A stretch of 64,000 bases of DNA from Spirosoma linguale DSM 74. GTDB taxonomy: Bacteria > Bacteroidota > Bacteroidia > Cytophagales > Spirosomataceae. The stretch's first letter is position 1. Each line of letters starts with the position of its first letter. A program made the position numbers and the translations under genes. Below the pieces are notes generated by a model. That model saw only the letters and a program-made list of their open reading frames with translations. It made no database searches and was not told the origin of the DNA. Below are positions 15,753-25,710 of this stretch, piece after piece. The stretch lies in contig CP001769.1 of NCBI GenBank assembly GCA_000024525.1, forward strand, positions 5,179,001-5,243,000, in the 5' to 3' direction.

Positions 15753-17285
15753 TTGAATGCCCGACTGGATCTGGATACCCGTAAAAAGCTGCTGAGCCTG
15801 TTAGCCCAGTATCCCCTTACTTCGGGCACTTTGCCAGGTGGGTGCAACTTCTCCGGTGACGGCGAAGGAACGGTCATTTCCTTGATTAGAACCACCCAGA
15901 CAAACGACCGCAAGGCTATTCTGGACTTTCTGATCCAACCCAATCAAGGACCTTTCAACACGACCCTGTTGACGACCTTCTGTCAGAAGATTGATAACCT
16001 GACCAACGCTAACTTTGCCAAACTGATTGCCCTCGTTTCAGAAATGGCAATGGCCGCTTCACCCCGGCCGCAGCCCTTTGATCTGCAAACGGCGGTCGCT
16101 CAGAAACGCTTCATTCACCTCAACGATAACTGGTTAGGCACCATCAATAGTCAGTCGCTGGGAGCTAATGGACAGGTCAGCTTATCGGCCCGTCGGTTCA
16201 TCACTGGCGATAACGCCACCTACAGTCTTACGGCAAATCCCTATGATTACCTGCTGGTCTCGTTTGAAAACAATTTTCAGGTCAGTGGGGCTGGCTTTGT
16301 AAAAGGGGAAGCGTATGTGTTGCCCGCCCTTTATGTGTATGCGTTGTTTCATCAATCAACGCTCAACAAATGGAAGACCAGCGCCGAGGTGGGCCTCATG
16401 GCAGGATTGAGTTTGCTGGGTGTGGGCGAGATAGCGGCTGCGGTCGAAAGCGGTGAGTTGACGACGGGTGCAGTGGTGGGGGCGATTGATATTGGCCTTG
16501 GGGTGGGCGATGTGGTGTTGAATACGGCTTTCAAGAATGAAGTGGCCGGGGTGTTTCCTAACTTGGCTTCCAACTGGACGAAGTTATCTGTTTGCTGGGG
16601 CATTGGCCGCCTGAGTAGTGTAGGCTTGAAGGCGGTCTTTAAGCAGACGTATGTAGAGAGTGCGTTAGCGCGGTTCGACTTGCGGCTGTCGGCCAGTAGT
16701 CAGCAAACGGCGGGTAAGCTCCACGCTCAGCTAAGCGAGCATCCTGAGCAGTTTGCCGAGTTTATCGATGAGATTGATGCTTTTGAAGAGCAGGTACGCT
16801 TAGTGAAAGCCAATCCATTTGATGAGGGTCGAAAGATAGATGCGGATGTAGTCAATTATGCATTTGCTGAAAGATATGGATTGCCTCCTCATAAAGCCAG
16901 GAGTCTTGTTGAGGATTTGAAAGCGGTAGTAGATCGAAAAATCTATTGTGTGGAATATCGAACGCAACCGGGACCCGGCATTTTTTTTGGTGATGAAGTT
17001 TTTGAAACCGAGGAAGAGGCTCGTGAGAAGTTGGCTTTAATCTGGGACTTTAAAAAGTCGCATGATCTAGTGTTGAGAGAATACACGGTAAAAGAAAGCT
17101 TTATCTTTCGCAAGAGTGAAATCGGTCCACAGTATGATCCTGTCTTAAAAAGAACATGGAACGGAGGAAACAATCAATATGAAATCCCCGATAAAGTAAA
17201 AACTAATTGGACAAAATACTTTATTAAGCAAGATGAAAATGCTGAAAAAGTAAGAGAGTTTATAAGAGAATTAAAAGGATTTTAA
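15753..17285 (+). CDS. orphan toxin tail, cassette 5 (unknown tip)
   Basis: 510 residues from a TTG. Homology to the giant toxin starts abruptly near 15693 (CKLYSCVYNSS, matching 9691 onward) with no start codon, so the annotated start is only the first usable codon. The first 90 residues follow the giant toxin; then a diverged pretoxin with Gly/Ala-rich hydrophobic segments (VGLMAGLSLLGVGEIAAAVE, VGAIDIGLGVGDVVLN). The tip (after about residue 370) contains EYRTQPGPGIFFGDEVF, EIGPQYDPVLKRTW and GGNNQYEIP. The last motif recalls the GGG-Q-Y ending of TNT-type NAD glycohydrolase toxins, but the likeness is too weak to assign. An immunity candidate starts two bases after the stop. Confidence 0.6.
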   Translation: MNARLDLDTRKKLLSLLAQYPLTSGTLPGGCNFSGDGEGTVISLIRTTQTNDRKAILDFLIQPNQGPFNTTLLTTFCQKIDNLTNANFAKLIALVSEMAMAASPRPQPFDLQTAVAQKRFIHLNDNWLGTINSQSLGANGQVSLSARRFITGDNATYSLTANPYDYLLVSFENNFQVSGAGFVKGEAYVLPALYVYALFHQSTLNKWKTSAEVGLMAGLSLLGVGEIAAAVESGELTTGAVVGAIDIGLGVGDVVLNTAFKNEVAGVFPNLASNWTKLSVCWGIGRLSSVGLKAVFKQTYVESALARFDLRLSASSQQTAGKLHAQLSEHPEQFAEFIDEIDAFEEQVRLVKANPFDEGRKIDADVVNYAFAERYGLPPHKARSLVEDLKAVVDRKIYCVEYRTQPGPGIFFGDEVFETEEEAREKLALIWDFKKSHDLVLREYTVKESFIFRKSEIGPQYDPVLKRTWNGGNNQYEIPDKVKTNWTKYFIKQDENAEKVREFIRELKGF

Positions 17286-17287
17286 AA

Positions 17288-17821
17288 ATGAAAGAGTTTA
17301 CAGAAATTGCTAAAGTAGATGAAGTAAAATATAAATTTATTGACATAGACTTTGAAGACTCTAGCACAAAAAACCCTGCAAAAAATTCCTCTAATTGGAA
17401 CGCAATAGAGTGGGTAAATAGCGAACAAATCGTCGAAGTACTATTCGACAAGGGCACCTTATTGAGGGCGATTGCTGACATAAAAAATGAAAAGGTTTTG
17501 GCAGTTTATGAGGGTAATAGTTCTTACCCCTTCCCGAAAAACGCTATCATTTATAATGTAGATGGTAGCATCCACAAAGTACTAACTCCGCCAATACTGA
17601 TAGGTAGTTTGGCTTCTAAGTATGATAAACCAATAGAAGGGAGCTGTTTTGGTGGTTTATATCCTAGTTGGTATACCAATAGCAAAGGAGAAAAAGTAGT
17701 TGGCATTGCCATCAAGTTCCCACCACAGTATCGCAACATTTATGGAGATTTTTTTGAAGTACGTGAAATTAATCTCGAGTCAGGTGAATTTGGTGAAGTT
17801 TTGCAAGATGGAGCCGTATAA
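17288..17821 (+). CDS. candidate immunity protein, cassette 5
   Basis: 177 residues, no signal peptide, AT-rich, starting two bases after the cassette 5 tail. Beta-rich with several short Gly-Asn turns; the middle reads NAIIYNVDGSIHKVLTPP and the end EINLESGEFGEVL. I do not recognise the family. Its role as inhibitor of the preceding tip is inferred from the arrangement repeated throughout the locus. Confidence 0.55.
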   Translation: MKEFTEIAKVDEVKYKFIDIDFEDSSTKNPAKNSSNWNAIEWVNSEQIVEVLFDKGTLLRAIADIKNEKVLAVYEGNSSYPFPKNAIIYNVDGSIHKVLTPPILIGSLASKYDKPIEGSCFGGLYPSWYTNSKGEKVVGIAIKFPPQYRNIYGDFFEVREINLESGEFGEVLQDGAV

Positions 17822-17847
17822 GGTCAGCTTATGACATTCATTCTGCT

Positions 17848-20800
17848 TTGTTGAGGTCCCAACGGCTGGCCGACTACTTCTCCGCCGATAAACGACTCCT
17901 CGTCGACCTGCTCCTCAAAGACCTCACCAAACCCGCCATCCAGGTCTACCTCCGCTGGAGCTTCGAAGGCGTCGGCATCCGCGTCGGCTCCCAACCCGGC
18001 TATGTACCACCCCACTTCATCACCCTACAGCCCGGCATCCTCAACCGACAACGCGGCAGTGACCTCCAGGCCGACTACTTCAACCCGGCCGCCATCCAAA
18101 CCCAGGGCATCGACCCCCGCTCGGCCTACACCATCCAACTGCCCGAAGGCTTTTATACCCTCAACCTCGAAGCCCTCGAAGCCAGCACCGGCCAGATCGT
18201 CTCCAACACCAGCCAGACCTTCCTGGTGCTCACCTACCCCCAGCCGCCCCTGCTCAACCTCCCCCTGACGGGCAGTGAACTCTCCCCCACAGCCCTCCAG
18301 AAAGTACCCATCAGCTGGTCGCCCCGCCACTTTGCCACCCCCACCACCAACGCCGTCTATACCCTCAAGGTCTGTGAAGTGCCCGAGGGCTTCGAACCCA
18401 ACGAGCAGGTGATGCTCACCTGCACCGAGCCCCGGCTCGAGATGACCATCCCCGCCACCACCACCGCCCCCGACATCACCCAATGGATCAAACCCCTGGA
18501 AGTGGGCCACCGCTACGCCTTCCAGGTGAGTGTCACCGACCTGAGCGGGGAAATGACCAACTTTGTCAATCAGGGCCGCTCCCAGGTGAGCTACTTCCGC
18601 TACGGCAAGGAATGCCGGCCACCGGCCTTCACTATCCAGTCCCTGGGTTCGGACCGGGTGCAGCTGAGCTGGGAGCGGACCGAAGGGGCTCAAGGCTATG
18701 TGGTGGAGTACAAGCTGGCTACCGCCCCCGACTGGCAAACGCTGTCGGCCACCGGTACGGCTCAGGTGATTGGAGGGCTAAAGCCTACGGCCGATTACCT
18801 GTTTCGGATGCGTGCGGACTGCGGGGGCTCGGCCCCCTCGGCACCCGGTGAGATCCAGCCCTGGAACATCCGGGATGAAGCGCCGGATGTGGCCCCTGAA
18901 TTGCCCCTGACGCTGACCAATCCCATCGCCATCCGGGTGCAGAACGGCCCCGATGGACAGGCCCAGCTACCCACCAGCTTATCAGCCCTCTACCGCAATT
19001 ATCCTAGCCCGAGCGCCCCCAGCCCGGGCACTACCTCACGGCCCGCGGGGAGTAATCCCACCCCCGGTACCCAACCAACGACCACCGGTGCAGTATCGAC
19101 CACGGACACCGGAGGGACGGGGACAGGGCAAGCGACCAGCAGCCCTACTCCCGCAGACGCGGCCCTGCTCACCCTGCCCTACTGCGCCATGCAGGCCAGC
19201 AGCTTTGCGGGCTGCGAGGTGCCTCACCCCAGCGTGGCCCTGCCCACCGGGGAGAAAGAGCTGACCAGCCTGCAGGTGGGCGATGTGCTGGGTATATATG
19301 ATTATGCCGTCTTTGTGACGAAAGTAGGCCGAGATGCGCCCCTCTCGGGGGAAGGGCTGGCCCGGCTGCCGTTTCTGGGCGGGACGATGGTGCTGGTGGA
19401 GTTCTCGGGCGTATCGGCCCGGGCGGGGGAGGACGGCACCAACGGGGGCTGCGTGTATCAGCTTGCCCCTTCGGGCTTCTTTCGCATCAAGCGGACCACC
19501 CAGGCTCAGGTATTGGCCACCCAGCAGGGCCTCATCCGGCAGGTGCTGGTGCAGCACTCGGGCAATCCAGCTGATTCGACCCGTGGCGGTCCGTTTGTGG
19601 GTACTTTGGGCGAAGCCCTGGCGAAGTACGATTCGGTGCTGGTGAGTTTAGGCAGTCCGCAACAACAGCCGCTGAGTGCAGCCACCCGGCAATCGCTCAT
19701 TCAGTATCTGGCGGCTGTGGCCCAGGGGAGCGAGTCGATCCGGAATTCGTTCGATGCGGTCTACGGAGGGAGTCAGGAGCGGCTGGTGGTGAGTATTCGT
19801 GACAGTCTGGCCCAGTTGATGGGTCAGGTTAGGGCCAGTTTGACAGCGGTGCAGAGCGGCTCTTCGGTGGCTGGTTTGGGGCTGTTGGCGGCTCGCTATG
19901 CGGCTTTGTTTGCGCAGCTGGGGCAGTTGACCAGTCCTGCCATGACTATACCGGTCAGTCCGTCGCTGAGCCCGGTGGTGTTGAGTAGCCTTACTGATAC
20001 CAGCGTAAAGCTGAGCTGGCAGGGCGACCCTTCCTTTAGCCGGTATGTAGTGCATTACCAACTGGAAGGTGGGGGCGAACTGCTGCAAACGGTGACGGGC
20101 ACCAGCATTCAACTGCTAAATCTGAAAGCAGGCAGTAATTATAATTACACCATTGAAGCCTATCAGGGAGCTCAACTCGCAACAACCTATCAAGCTGCTT
20201 TTTTGACCCTTTCCCAAACAGTACCTGTCCCACAACATTTGGCTTACACCATACAGGACGATCATACCGTCACGCTTACCTGGGATAAGAACAAAGCCAT
20301 TCAGAGTTACAAACTGGTTTATACCGATCAGGCTGGGGTGGAGCGAACCGTTTATCCCACCATGAATCAGGTGCAATTAACTGGGCTTGACCCGACCCAA
20401 CAGTACACCTACCAGTTAGTCGCTTATTCAAGTGCACATGTGAGTAGTGAGCCCGTAGGTGGACGACTGGCTACCGCACCCGCTTGCAATCTGGAAATAC
20501 GAGTTTATGATTCGAAAAATCAAGTTTTTGTTCCTCAGGGTGAAACCTGGCTTTTACCATTTGGATGTAATGGAGGAATAACTACCTGGTCGAATGGCAC
20601 CGTCCAGGTAAAAGATGATGGACAGACTGTTACGTGGGCAGACGGCGAAATCGCTACCATCAATTATAGTTTTATTGAGCACTGGCTTGTAGTAAAACCT
20701 AAAAAAAATACTACTTATACCGTCATCTGTCAAATGGGTGCTGGCAGTAATCAAAAGAACTGTACGTACAGTGTAAATGTGTTAGTGACTGACCCGAATT

Positions 20801-23247
20801 GTACTTCTTTCCAGATATCGGCTTCAAAACAAATTTTTGATCAGGGAGACGCCATCCAGCTTACAGCTACAGGATGTAAAGGGCAAGTTATTTGGGGTAA
20901 GGGATTAGGGACTGGCTCTTCCATACAGTTTTACCCGCGCAATGACATAATCATTTATGCTACCTGTCTGGATGGACCCATATCGTGTCAATCAAATACG
21001 ATTTCTCTTACACTAAAGGCGTGTACTTATTCCCTTTTTGTGTCTAACTCAAACGCTACGAGTGGTAAACAAGCTACTGTTAGTGTACTTGGATGTCAAG
21101 GGGGGAGTGTAAAATGGTCTTTTAAGGGAAATGCAACAAGTAAGGAGCGCACTTATACGGATAATCTAACGCAGGAAAGTCGCTTTGATTACCAGCTATA
21201 TAATATACAGGGTGATATTATGGTAACAGCAACCTGTACACCACAGGGTAAAACGGCCTGTCCACCAATAACTATTGCGGTAAAGGAACCTCAGGTAGCC
21301 TGCGATAACAATAACCTTCTTTTGTCCAGTGCAACGGCGAGCGGCTATCCAGGGCAATGGTTTATCCTCTCCCAGAACAGCAATACGTTTATACTTACCG
21401 ATGAGACTGGGACCAAGCTAAATGCTGTGCCGACCAAACAACTGCGTGTTCCTTCTAGCAATAAAGACAATATATATAAAGCCACATTTGCTAACGGATG
21501 CACCAAAAATATTCGTATTCCAGCACAACTATATTCCATTTCATGGACACCATTCACGATAGGCAGTACACCTGCTGGTGATTCATATTATGCCGAAGAC
21601 GAATTTTCCCTTATCAATTCAGGGAAGTTTTCCCTTGGCTTTCAGCTTTTGGATTGCCCCGGTAAAGTCGTATTTCAATCGAGTAGCCAACCATTAACGC
21701 CAATTGAAGCATCGACAGTTTACCTAACGAAAGATCACACAAAAAATCCAAGTCCCTCAAATATTTATGCGAACCAAGCCTACTTGCCTTTCCCGAACCA
21801 ATCAACAACATATTATGCCTCTTGTCAACTGACAAATCCTGATGGTTCTACTACGGTTTATCCGGCTCGAAATTCAAAGACAGTGATTGTGCCTTCCGAC
21901 AATTGCATGAGCATTGATCAAACGGAAATTCAGGTATCGACGGGACAGCAGGTGGTTTTTACCGCAAAAGGATGCCTAGGCTCTGTGGTTTGGTCGTCAA
22001 CGGGGCTGGCCTCGGTGACTGGAAATACATTTACCGCTACTCCCTTTGTGCCTTTCGGAAGTATAAATCCCATTGTTAACTATCAGGCAACTTGTAGCCA
22101 GCCCGTCTGTACTCAAACCGTTTCAGTGTATGTTGACCCTTGCCGCTTTTTCATAAAAGCCACTTCTAAACAAGTTAAAATTGGTGACGAAGTCCCCCTT
22201 ACGGCTACAGGATGTTCAGGCGGAACCGTTGAGTGGAAGACTGGCGATGTGGGTAGCCAGATAACGAAAAAACCCCTGGAGAAGACCCTGTATGAAGCTA
22301 TTTGCGTGGTTAATCAGGTGCCTACTTGCTCAGCTCAGGTGGAAGTAACGGTCGATAATCAATCCCCGGGGCCCATTGACTGCCCAAAGCTGGTTTTAAC
22401 CCCTGACAAGAGTAAATATATTCGCTGCGGAGATGGAGCCGTGACGATCACAGCTTCGGGTTGTCAGGCAGGCAGCCAAGTTACCTGGGAAGGAAAAATA
22501 ACGCAGGATATTAGTCTGCCATACAAGACGACCGTTCAGCAAGACCGAACCATCTCGGCTATATGTCTAACACCTTATAAACTTTCGTCGTCGACTCAGA
22601 TTACTATTCATTTAACGGAACCAGATTTATTCATTTCTCCTAACCCGACAGAAGTATATGCTGGTGTATCGACGGTACTACGAGCTTCAGGCTGTTATGC
22701 GTCTGATTGCAAAGAGGGTAGCTATACATGGAGAAACTTAGCTTCCAATGAAGTTCATTATGGGTCAAGTATAACAATCACACCGCTGGCGGAAATGAAC
22801 TATCGGGTAACTTGCTCAAGCGGAACAATTCAGGAGGTGACTGTTTCACTTAAAGACCCAGACTGCCCCAACCCACCACAAAACACAATATATACTTCTA
22901 CACAGGCCCAGATAGGTGTAGAGAAGTGTGATGGCAATTATGAAATCAAATGGATAAAATCACTATCTGCGCCCCCTTATATAACGCAGGTTGCACAAAA
23001 TAAGAAACGAATCTGGGTGCCTATTCCTTCATCTAATGGTGGCTTAACAATTTATGACACCTACTTATGTTATTGTGTGGTCGACGGTGTACCCTGTATA
23101 TTTAATCGTTCTGTTTCTTCAGATCTACGAAACGATGGCAGTAGTGGCTCTGGAGATACTTCAACTCCTTCAACTAATCCTGACCCTTGCAATACGTTTG
23201 CTTTTACAGATAAAGGTTATAAGGGTGTGTATTTCGGAGTAAACTGA
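17848..23247 (+). CDS. headless second giant toxin, 5' part, cut by IS21
   Basis: 1799 residues from a TTG. From 17857 it is nearly identical at the DNA level to the first giant from 3580, i.e. from about residue 54, so the signal peptide is missing; the sequence before it belongs to the cassette 5 immunity end. Near-identity lasts to about 20156 and includes the P/S/T linker and two fibronectin III domains. After that the stalk has its own Cys-pair Ig-like modules (GCKGQVIWGKG, GCSGGTVEWKTG, GCYASDC). The last seven residues and stop come from the IS21 left end. Without the element the frame runs on into 25795, giving a 3048-residue protein. Probably not secreted as it stands; a donor of tail sequence. 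Confidence 0.7.
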   Translation: MLRSQRLADYFSADKRLLVDLLLKDLTKPAIQVYLRWSFEGVGIRVGSQPGYVPPHFITLQPGILNRQRGSDLQADYFNPAAIQTQGIDPRSAYTIQLPEGFYTLNLEALEASTGQIVSNTSQTFLVLTYPQPPLLNLPLTGSELSPTALQKVPISWSPRHFATPTTNAVYTLKVCEVPEGFEPNEQVMLTCTEPRLEMTIPATTTAPDITQWIKPLEVGHRYAFQVSVTDLSGEMTNFVNQGRSQVSYFRYGKECRPPAFTIQSLGSDRVQLSWERTEGAQGYVVEYKLATAPDWQTLSATGTAQVIGGLKPTADYLFRMRADCGGSAPSAPGEIQPWNIRDEAPDVAPELPLTLTNPIAIRVQNGPDGQAQLPTSLSALYRNYPSPSAPSPGTTSRPAGSNPTPGTQPTTTGAVSTTDTGGTGTGQATSSPTPADAALLTLPYCAMQASSFAGCEVPHPSVALPTGEKELTSLQVGDVLGIYDYAVFVTKVGRDAPLSGEGLARLPFLGGTMVLVEFSGVSARAGEDGTNGGCVYQLAPSGFFRIKRTTQAQVLATQQGLIRQVLVQHSGNPADSTRGGPFVGTLGEALAKYDSVLVSLGSPQQQPLSAATRQSLIQYLAAVAQGSESIRNSFDAVYGGSQERLVVSIRDSLAQLMGQVRASLTAVQSGSSVAGLGLLAARYAALFAQLGQLTSPAMTIPVSPSLSPVVLSSLTDTSVKLSWQGDPSFSRYVVHYQLEGGGELLQTVTGTSIQLLNLKAGSNYNYTIEAYQGAQLATTYQAAFLTLSQTVPVPQHLAYTIQDDHTVTLTWDKNKAIQSYKLVYTDQAGVERTVYPTMNQVQLTGLDPTQQYTYQLVAYSSAHVSSEPVGGRLATAPACNLEIRVYDSKNQVFVPQGETWLLPFGCNGGITTWSNGTVQVKDDGQTVTWADGEIATINYSFIEHWLVVKPKKNTTYTVICQMGAGSNQKNCTYSVNVLVTDPNCTSFQISASKQIFDQGDAIQLTATGCKGQVIWGKGLGTGSSIQFYPRNDIIIYATCLDGPISCQSNTISLTLKACTYSLFVSNSNATSGKQATVSVLGCQGGSVKWSFKGNATSKERTYTDNLTQESRFDYQLYNIQGDIMVTATCTPQGKTACPPITIAVKEPQVACDNNNLLLSSATASGYPGQWFILSQNSNTFILTDETGTKLNAVPTKQLRVPSSNKDNIYKATFANGCTKNIRIPAQLYSISWTPFTIGSTPAGDSYYAEDEFSLINSGKFSLGFQLLDCPGKVVFQSSSQPLTPIEASTVYLTKDHTKNPSPSNIYANQAYLPFPNQSTTYYASCQLTNPDGSTTVYPARNSKTVIVPSDNCMSIDQTEIQVSTGQQVVFTAKGCLGSVVWSSTGLASVTGNTFTATPFVPFGSINPIVNYQATCSQPVCTQTVSVYVDPCRFFIKATSKQVKIGDEVPLTATGCSGGTVEWKTGDVGSQITKKPLEKTLYEAICVVNQVPTCSAQVEVTVDNQSPGPIDCPKLVLTPDKSKYIRCGDGAVTITASGCQAGSQVTWEGKITQDISLPYKTTVQQDRTISAICLTPYKLSSSTQITIHLTEPDLFISPNPTEVYAGVSTVLRASGCYASDCKEGSYTWRNLASNEVHYGSSITITPLAEMNYRVTCSSGTIQEVTVSLKDPDCPNPPQNTIYTSTQAQIGVEKCDGNYEIKWIKSLSAPPYITQVAQNKKRIWVPIPSSNGGLTIYDTYLCYCVVDGVPCIFNRSVSSDLRNDGSSGSGDTSTPSTNPDPCNTFAFTDKGYKGVYFGVN
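17857..20156 (+). repeat. 2.3 kb direct repeat, copy 2 (headless giant)
   Basis: Same orientation as 3580-5873, about 14.3 kb away. Recombination between the two would delete the first tip and cassettes 2-5 and place the HINT/nuclease tail behind the signal peptide. Confidence 0.9.
23219..23226 (+). repeat. IS21 target-site duplication, left copy
   Basis: ATAAGGGT immediately left of the element, repeated at 25787-25794. In the uninterrupted gene it encodes the end of GYKG. Confidence 0.8.
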
Positions 23248-23362
23248 CCCACCTGTTTCGGATGTAGTTGACCCACCCATTTCGGGCCAAACTGACCCAC
23301 CCCGCCCGCTGAGCAGGAGCCGCCTAATCACCGTAGTTTCGGAACAAATTGACCCTCCGAAC
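23228..23362 (+). repeat. multiple end repeats of IS21 (transposase-binding sites)
   Basis: Four direct copies of a roughly 22-base unit, consensus TTTCGGANNAAACTGACCC, start near 23232, 23256, 23280 and 23336. Two inverted copies lie at the right end (near 25736 and 25763). IS21 elements are known to carry repeated transposase-binding sites inside their ends. Confidence 0.75.
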
Positions 23363-23364
23363 CT

Positions 23365-24906
23365 ATGGCCAACCAGCGTCTTCCTATGCACCTACTCCGT
23401 CAGATTCTGCTTCTCCAGCAGCAACATAAGTCTATCCGGGATATTGCCCGTTCGCTAGGCCTGGCTCGCAATACCGTCCGGGGCTACCTGCGCATGCTTC
23501 CCGATCCGGCAACGCTTTCCCTCCCGCAACTCTCCGACCAACAGTTGGATGAGCTGGTACAAAGTCGTCCGCCTGCGCCCTCACCCGACGCCCCCCTAAC
23601 TATTCTTCAACAACGATTCGCTCAGATTGACCGCGAACTGACCCGACCCGGCGTTACCCGGTATAGTCTTTGGCTGGATTACAAAGCCGAACATCCCAAC
23701 GGCTATCAGTATACGCAGTTCTGCCACTATTATCAGCTTTGGAGCCAGCGGCAGCAGACCAGCATGCACATTGAGCACAAAGCGGGCGACAAACTCTTCG
23801 TCGACTTTGCGGGCAAGCGGCTCTCGCTGGTCGACCAGACAACAGGGGAGGTTAGGCCGGTCGAGTTCTTCGTGGCCGTGCTGGGTTGCAGTCAGCTCAC
23901 TTACGCCCAGGTAGTGGCTACTCAGCGCAAGGAGGACTTCATCACCGCCCTGCAAAACGCCCTGCATTACTTCGGGGGCGTACCAGCGGCCATCGTGCCC
24001 GATAACCTCAAAGCGGCTGTGATTCGCTCGGATCGCTATGAACCCCAGATCAATGAGACGCTGGCTGACTTTGCGCTCCATTATCAAACGACGATCCTGC
24101 CGGCCCGGAGCGGTAAGCCCCGCGACAAAGCTCTGGTCGAAGGAGCCGTCAACATCCTCTATCGACGCATCTACGCTCCCCTGCGCAATGAGGTCTTTCA
24201 TCGACTTGACGATCTCAATGCGGCTATCCGCCCCTTACTCGACGCCCACAACCAAATGCGCTTTCAGAACCGGGGCCATAGTCGGCAGTCGCAGTTCGAG
24301 GAGCGGGAGCGAATGCACTTGATGGGGTTGCCCAACACGGCTTATCTCATCAAACACTATGCGGGGAGCCGGGTTCAGAAAAACGGCCATGTACTGCTGT
24401 CAGAAGACAAGCATTATTACAGCGTACCCTATCGCTACATCGGCCAGTGGGTACGGCTGATCTACACGGCGTCAAGCGTTGAAGTCTACTGCCAGCACCA
24501 GCGTATTGCGACTCACCAGCGATTACAGGGACAGTACCATTACTCGACACTCAAAGAGCATTTGCCCCCAGCCCATCAGTGGATCAGTGACTGGAGCCCG
24601 GAGACGTTCGTCCGTCGGGCCGACCGCATTGGCCCCCAAACCCGGCAGGCCGTCGAAGCCATCCTAACGAGCCGGGCGCATCCCGAACAGGCTTATAAGT
24701 CGTGCCAGGGTGTACTAAGTCTGGAAAAGAAAGTGGGTAGAGAACGTCTGGAGCGGGCCTGCCAACGGGCGTTGTGCTACCAGAGCGTGAGCTACAAAGT
24801 CATCCGATCCATCATCGAACGCGGGCTGGATACGCTCTCCGATGCCAGTCCTGTCAGCTCAGTACCCAGCCATGAAAACATCCGGGGCGCATCAGCCTAC
24901 CAGTAA
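23365..24906 (+). CDS. istA: IS21-family transposase IstA
   Basis: 513 residues, full length for the family. An N-terminal helix-turn-helix (HKSIRDIARSLGLARNTVRG) precedes an rve/DDE core with the three acidic positions in KLFVDFAGKRL, PAAIVPDNLKAAV and DKALVEGAVNILYRR. It catalyses strand transfer of the element together with IstB, encoded 48 bases downstream on the same strand. No frameshift or premature stop, so the element may still be active. Confidence 0.93.
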   Translation: MANQRLPMHLLRQILLLQQQHKSIRDIARSLGLARNTVRGYLRMLPDPATLSLPQLSDQQLDELVQSRPPAPSPDAPLTILQQRFAQIDRELTRPGVTRYSLWLDYKAEHPNGYQYTQFCHYYQLWSQRQQTSMHIEHKAGDKLFVDFAGKRLSLVDQTTGEVRPVEFFVAVLGCSQLTYAQVVATQRKEDFITALQNALHYFGGVPAAIVPDNLKAAVIRSDRYEPQINETLADFALHYQTTILPARSGKPRDKALVEGAVNILYRRIYAPLRNEVFHRLDDLNAAIRPLLDAHNQMRFQNRGHSRQSQFEERERMHLMGLPNTAYLIKHYAGSRVQKNGHVLLSEDKHYYSVPYRYIGQWVRLIYTASSVEVYCQHQRIATHQRLQGQYHYSTLKEHLPPAHQWISDWSPETFVRRADRIGPQTRQAVEAILTSRAHPEQAYKSCQGVLSLEKKVGRERLERACQRALCYQSVSYKVIRSIIERGLDTLSDASPVSSVPSHENIRGASAYQ

Positions 24907-24954
24907 AGCCGAGCCAATCAACACACGTACCAACTACAAAAGGGAATAAAAAGT

Positions 24955-25698
24955 ATGAATAACCAAGCGACACTTGACCGACTACGGGACCTTAAACTGG
25001 TGGGCATGTATCAGGCCTTCGAGACCCTGCTTCGCCTACCCCTTCACCAGCAACCGCCTGCCGACGAACTGCTGGCCCAGCTTACTGAAGCTGAACATGA
25101 GTACCGTCAACACCGACGCACCCAGATGGCCATCCGGGCGGCCCGCTTTCGCTATCAGGCCTCGCTGGAAGAGTTGCACTACGGCCCTGGCCGCAACCTG
25201 GATAAGACGCTGGTGCTTCGTTTGGCCGACTGCCGCTTCATCGATCGAGCCGAGAATATCTTCCTGACGGGATCAACTGGCTGCGGCAAAAGTTACGTGG
25301 CTTCGGCCCTGGGCTATCAGGCCTGTCAGCTGGGGTATCGGGTGGGTTATCACAATCTGATCCGGCTCATACAGCGACTGCAACTGGCTAAAGCCGACGG
25401 CTCCTACCAGCGGGAGATGAGTCGTCTGGAGCGGCAACACCTGCTCATTCTGGATGACTGGGGCTTACAACCCCTTGATCAGAATGGCCGATTGGCCCTG
25501 TTACAGATCATGGAGGACCGGCATGGCAAGGCCGCTACGATCATCACCTCGCAACTGCCGGTGAGTAAATGGCACGAATACATCGACGATCCTACCTTGG
25601 CCGATGCCATCCTGGACCGGCTAACTCACAAGGCTCATCGGATGGAGTTGAAGGGTGAATCGATGCGACGCAAGCAAAGTCTTGCGGCTGAGAAATAA
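24955..25698 (+). CDS. istB: IS21-family helper ATPase IstB
   Basis: 247 residues, normal length. It has an AAA+/DnaA-like ATPase core with Walker A GSTGCGKSYVASALG and Walker B HLLILDDWGLQPLD; TIITSQLPVSKWHEYI and DPTLADAILDRL follow as in other IstB proteins. It regulates target choice and activates IstA. Same strand and order as in all IS21 elements. Confidence 0.93.
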   Translation: MNNQATLDRLRDLKLVGMYQAFETLLRLPLHQQPPADELLAQLTEAEHEYRQHRRTQMAIRAARFRYQASLEELHYGPGRNLDKTLVLRLADCRFIDRAENIFLTGSTGCGKSYVASALGYQACQLGYRVGYHNLIRLIQRLQLAKADGSYQREMSRLERQHLLILDDWGLQPLDQNGRLALLQIMEDRHGKAATIITSQLPVSKWHEYIDDPTLADAILDRLTHKAHRMELKGESMRRKQSLAAEK

Positions 25699-25710
25699 AG
25701 TGTACTAACT

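Noticed and set aside
16860..17285. Assignment of the cassette 5 tip as a TNT-type NAD glycohydrolase
   Set aside because: Only a GG-x-x-Q-Y-like element matches; other TNT landmarks are not visible.
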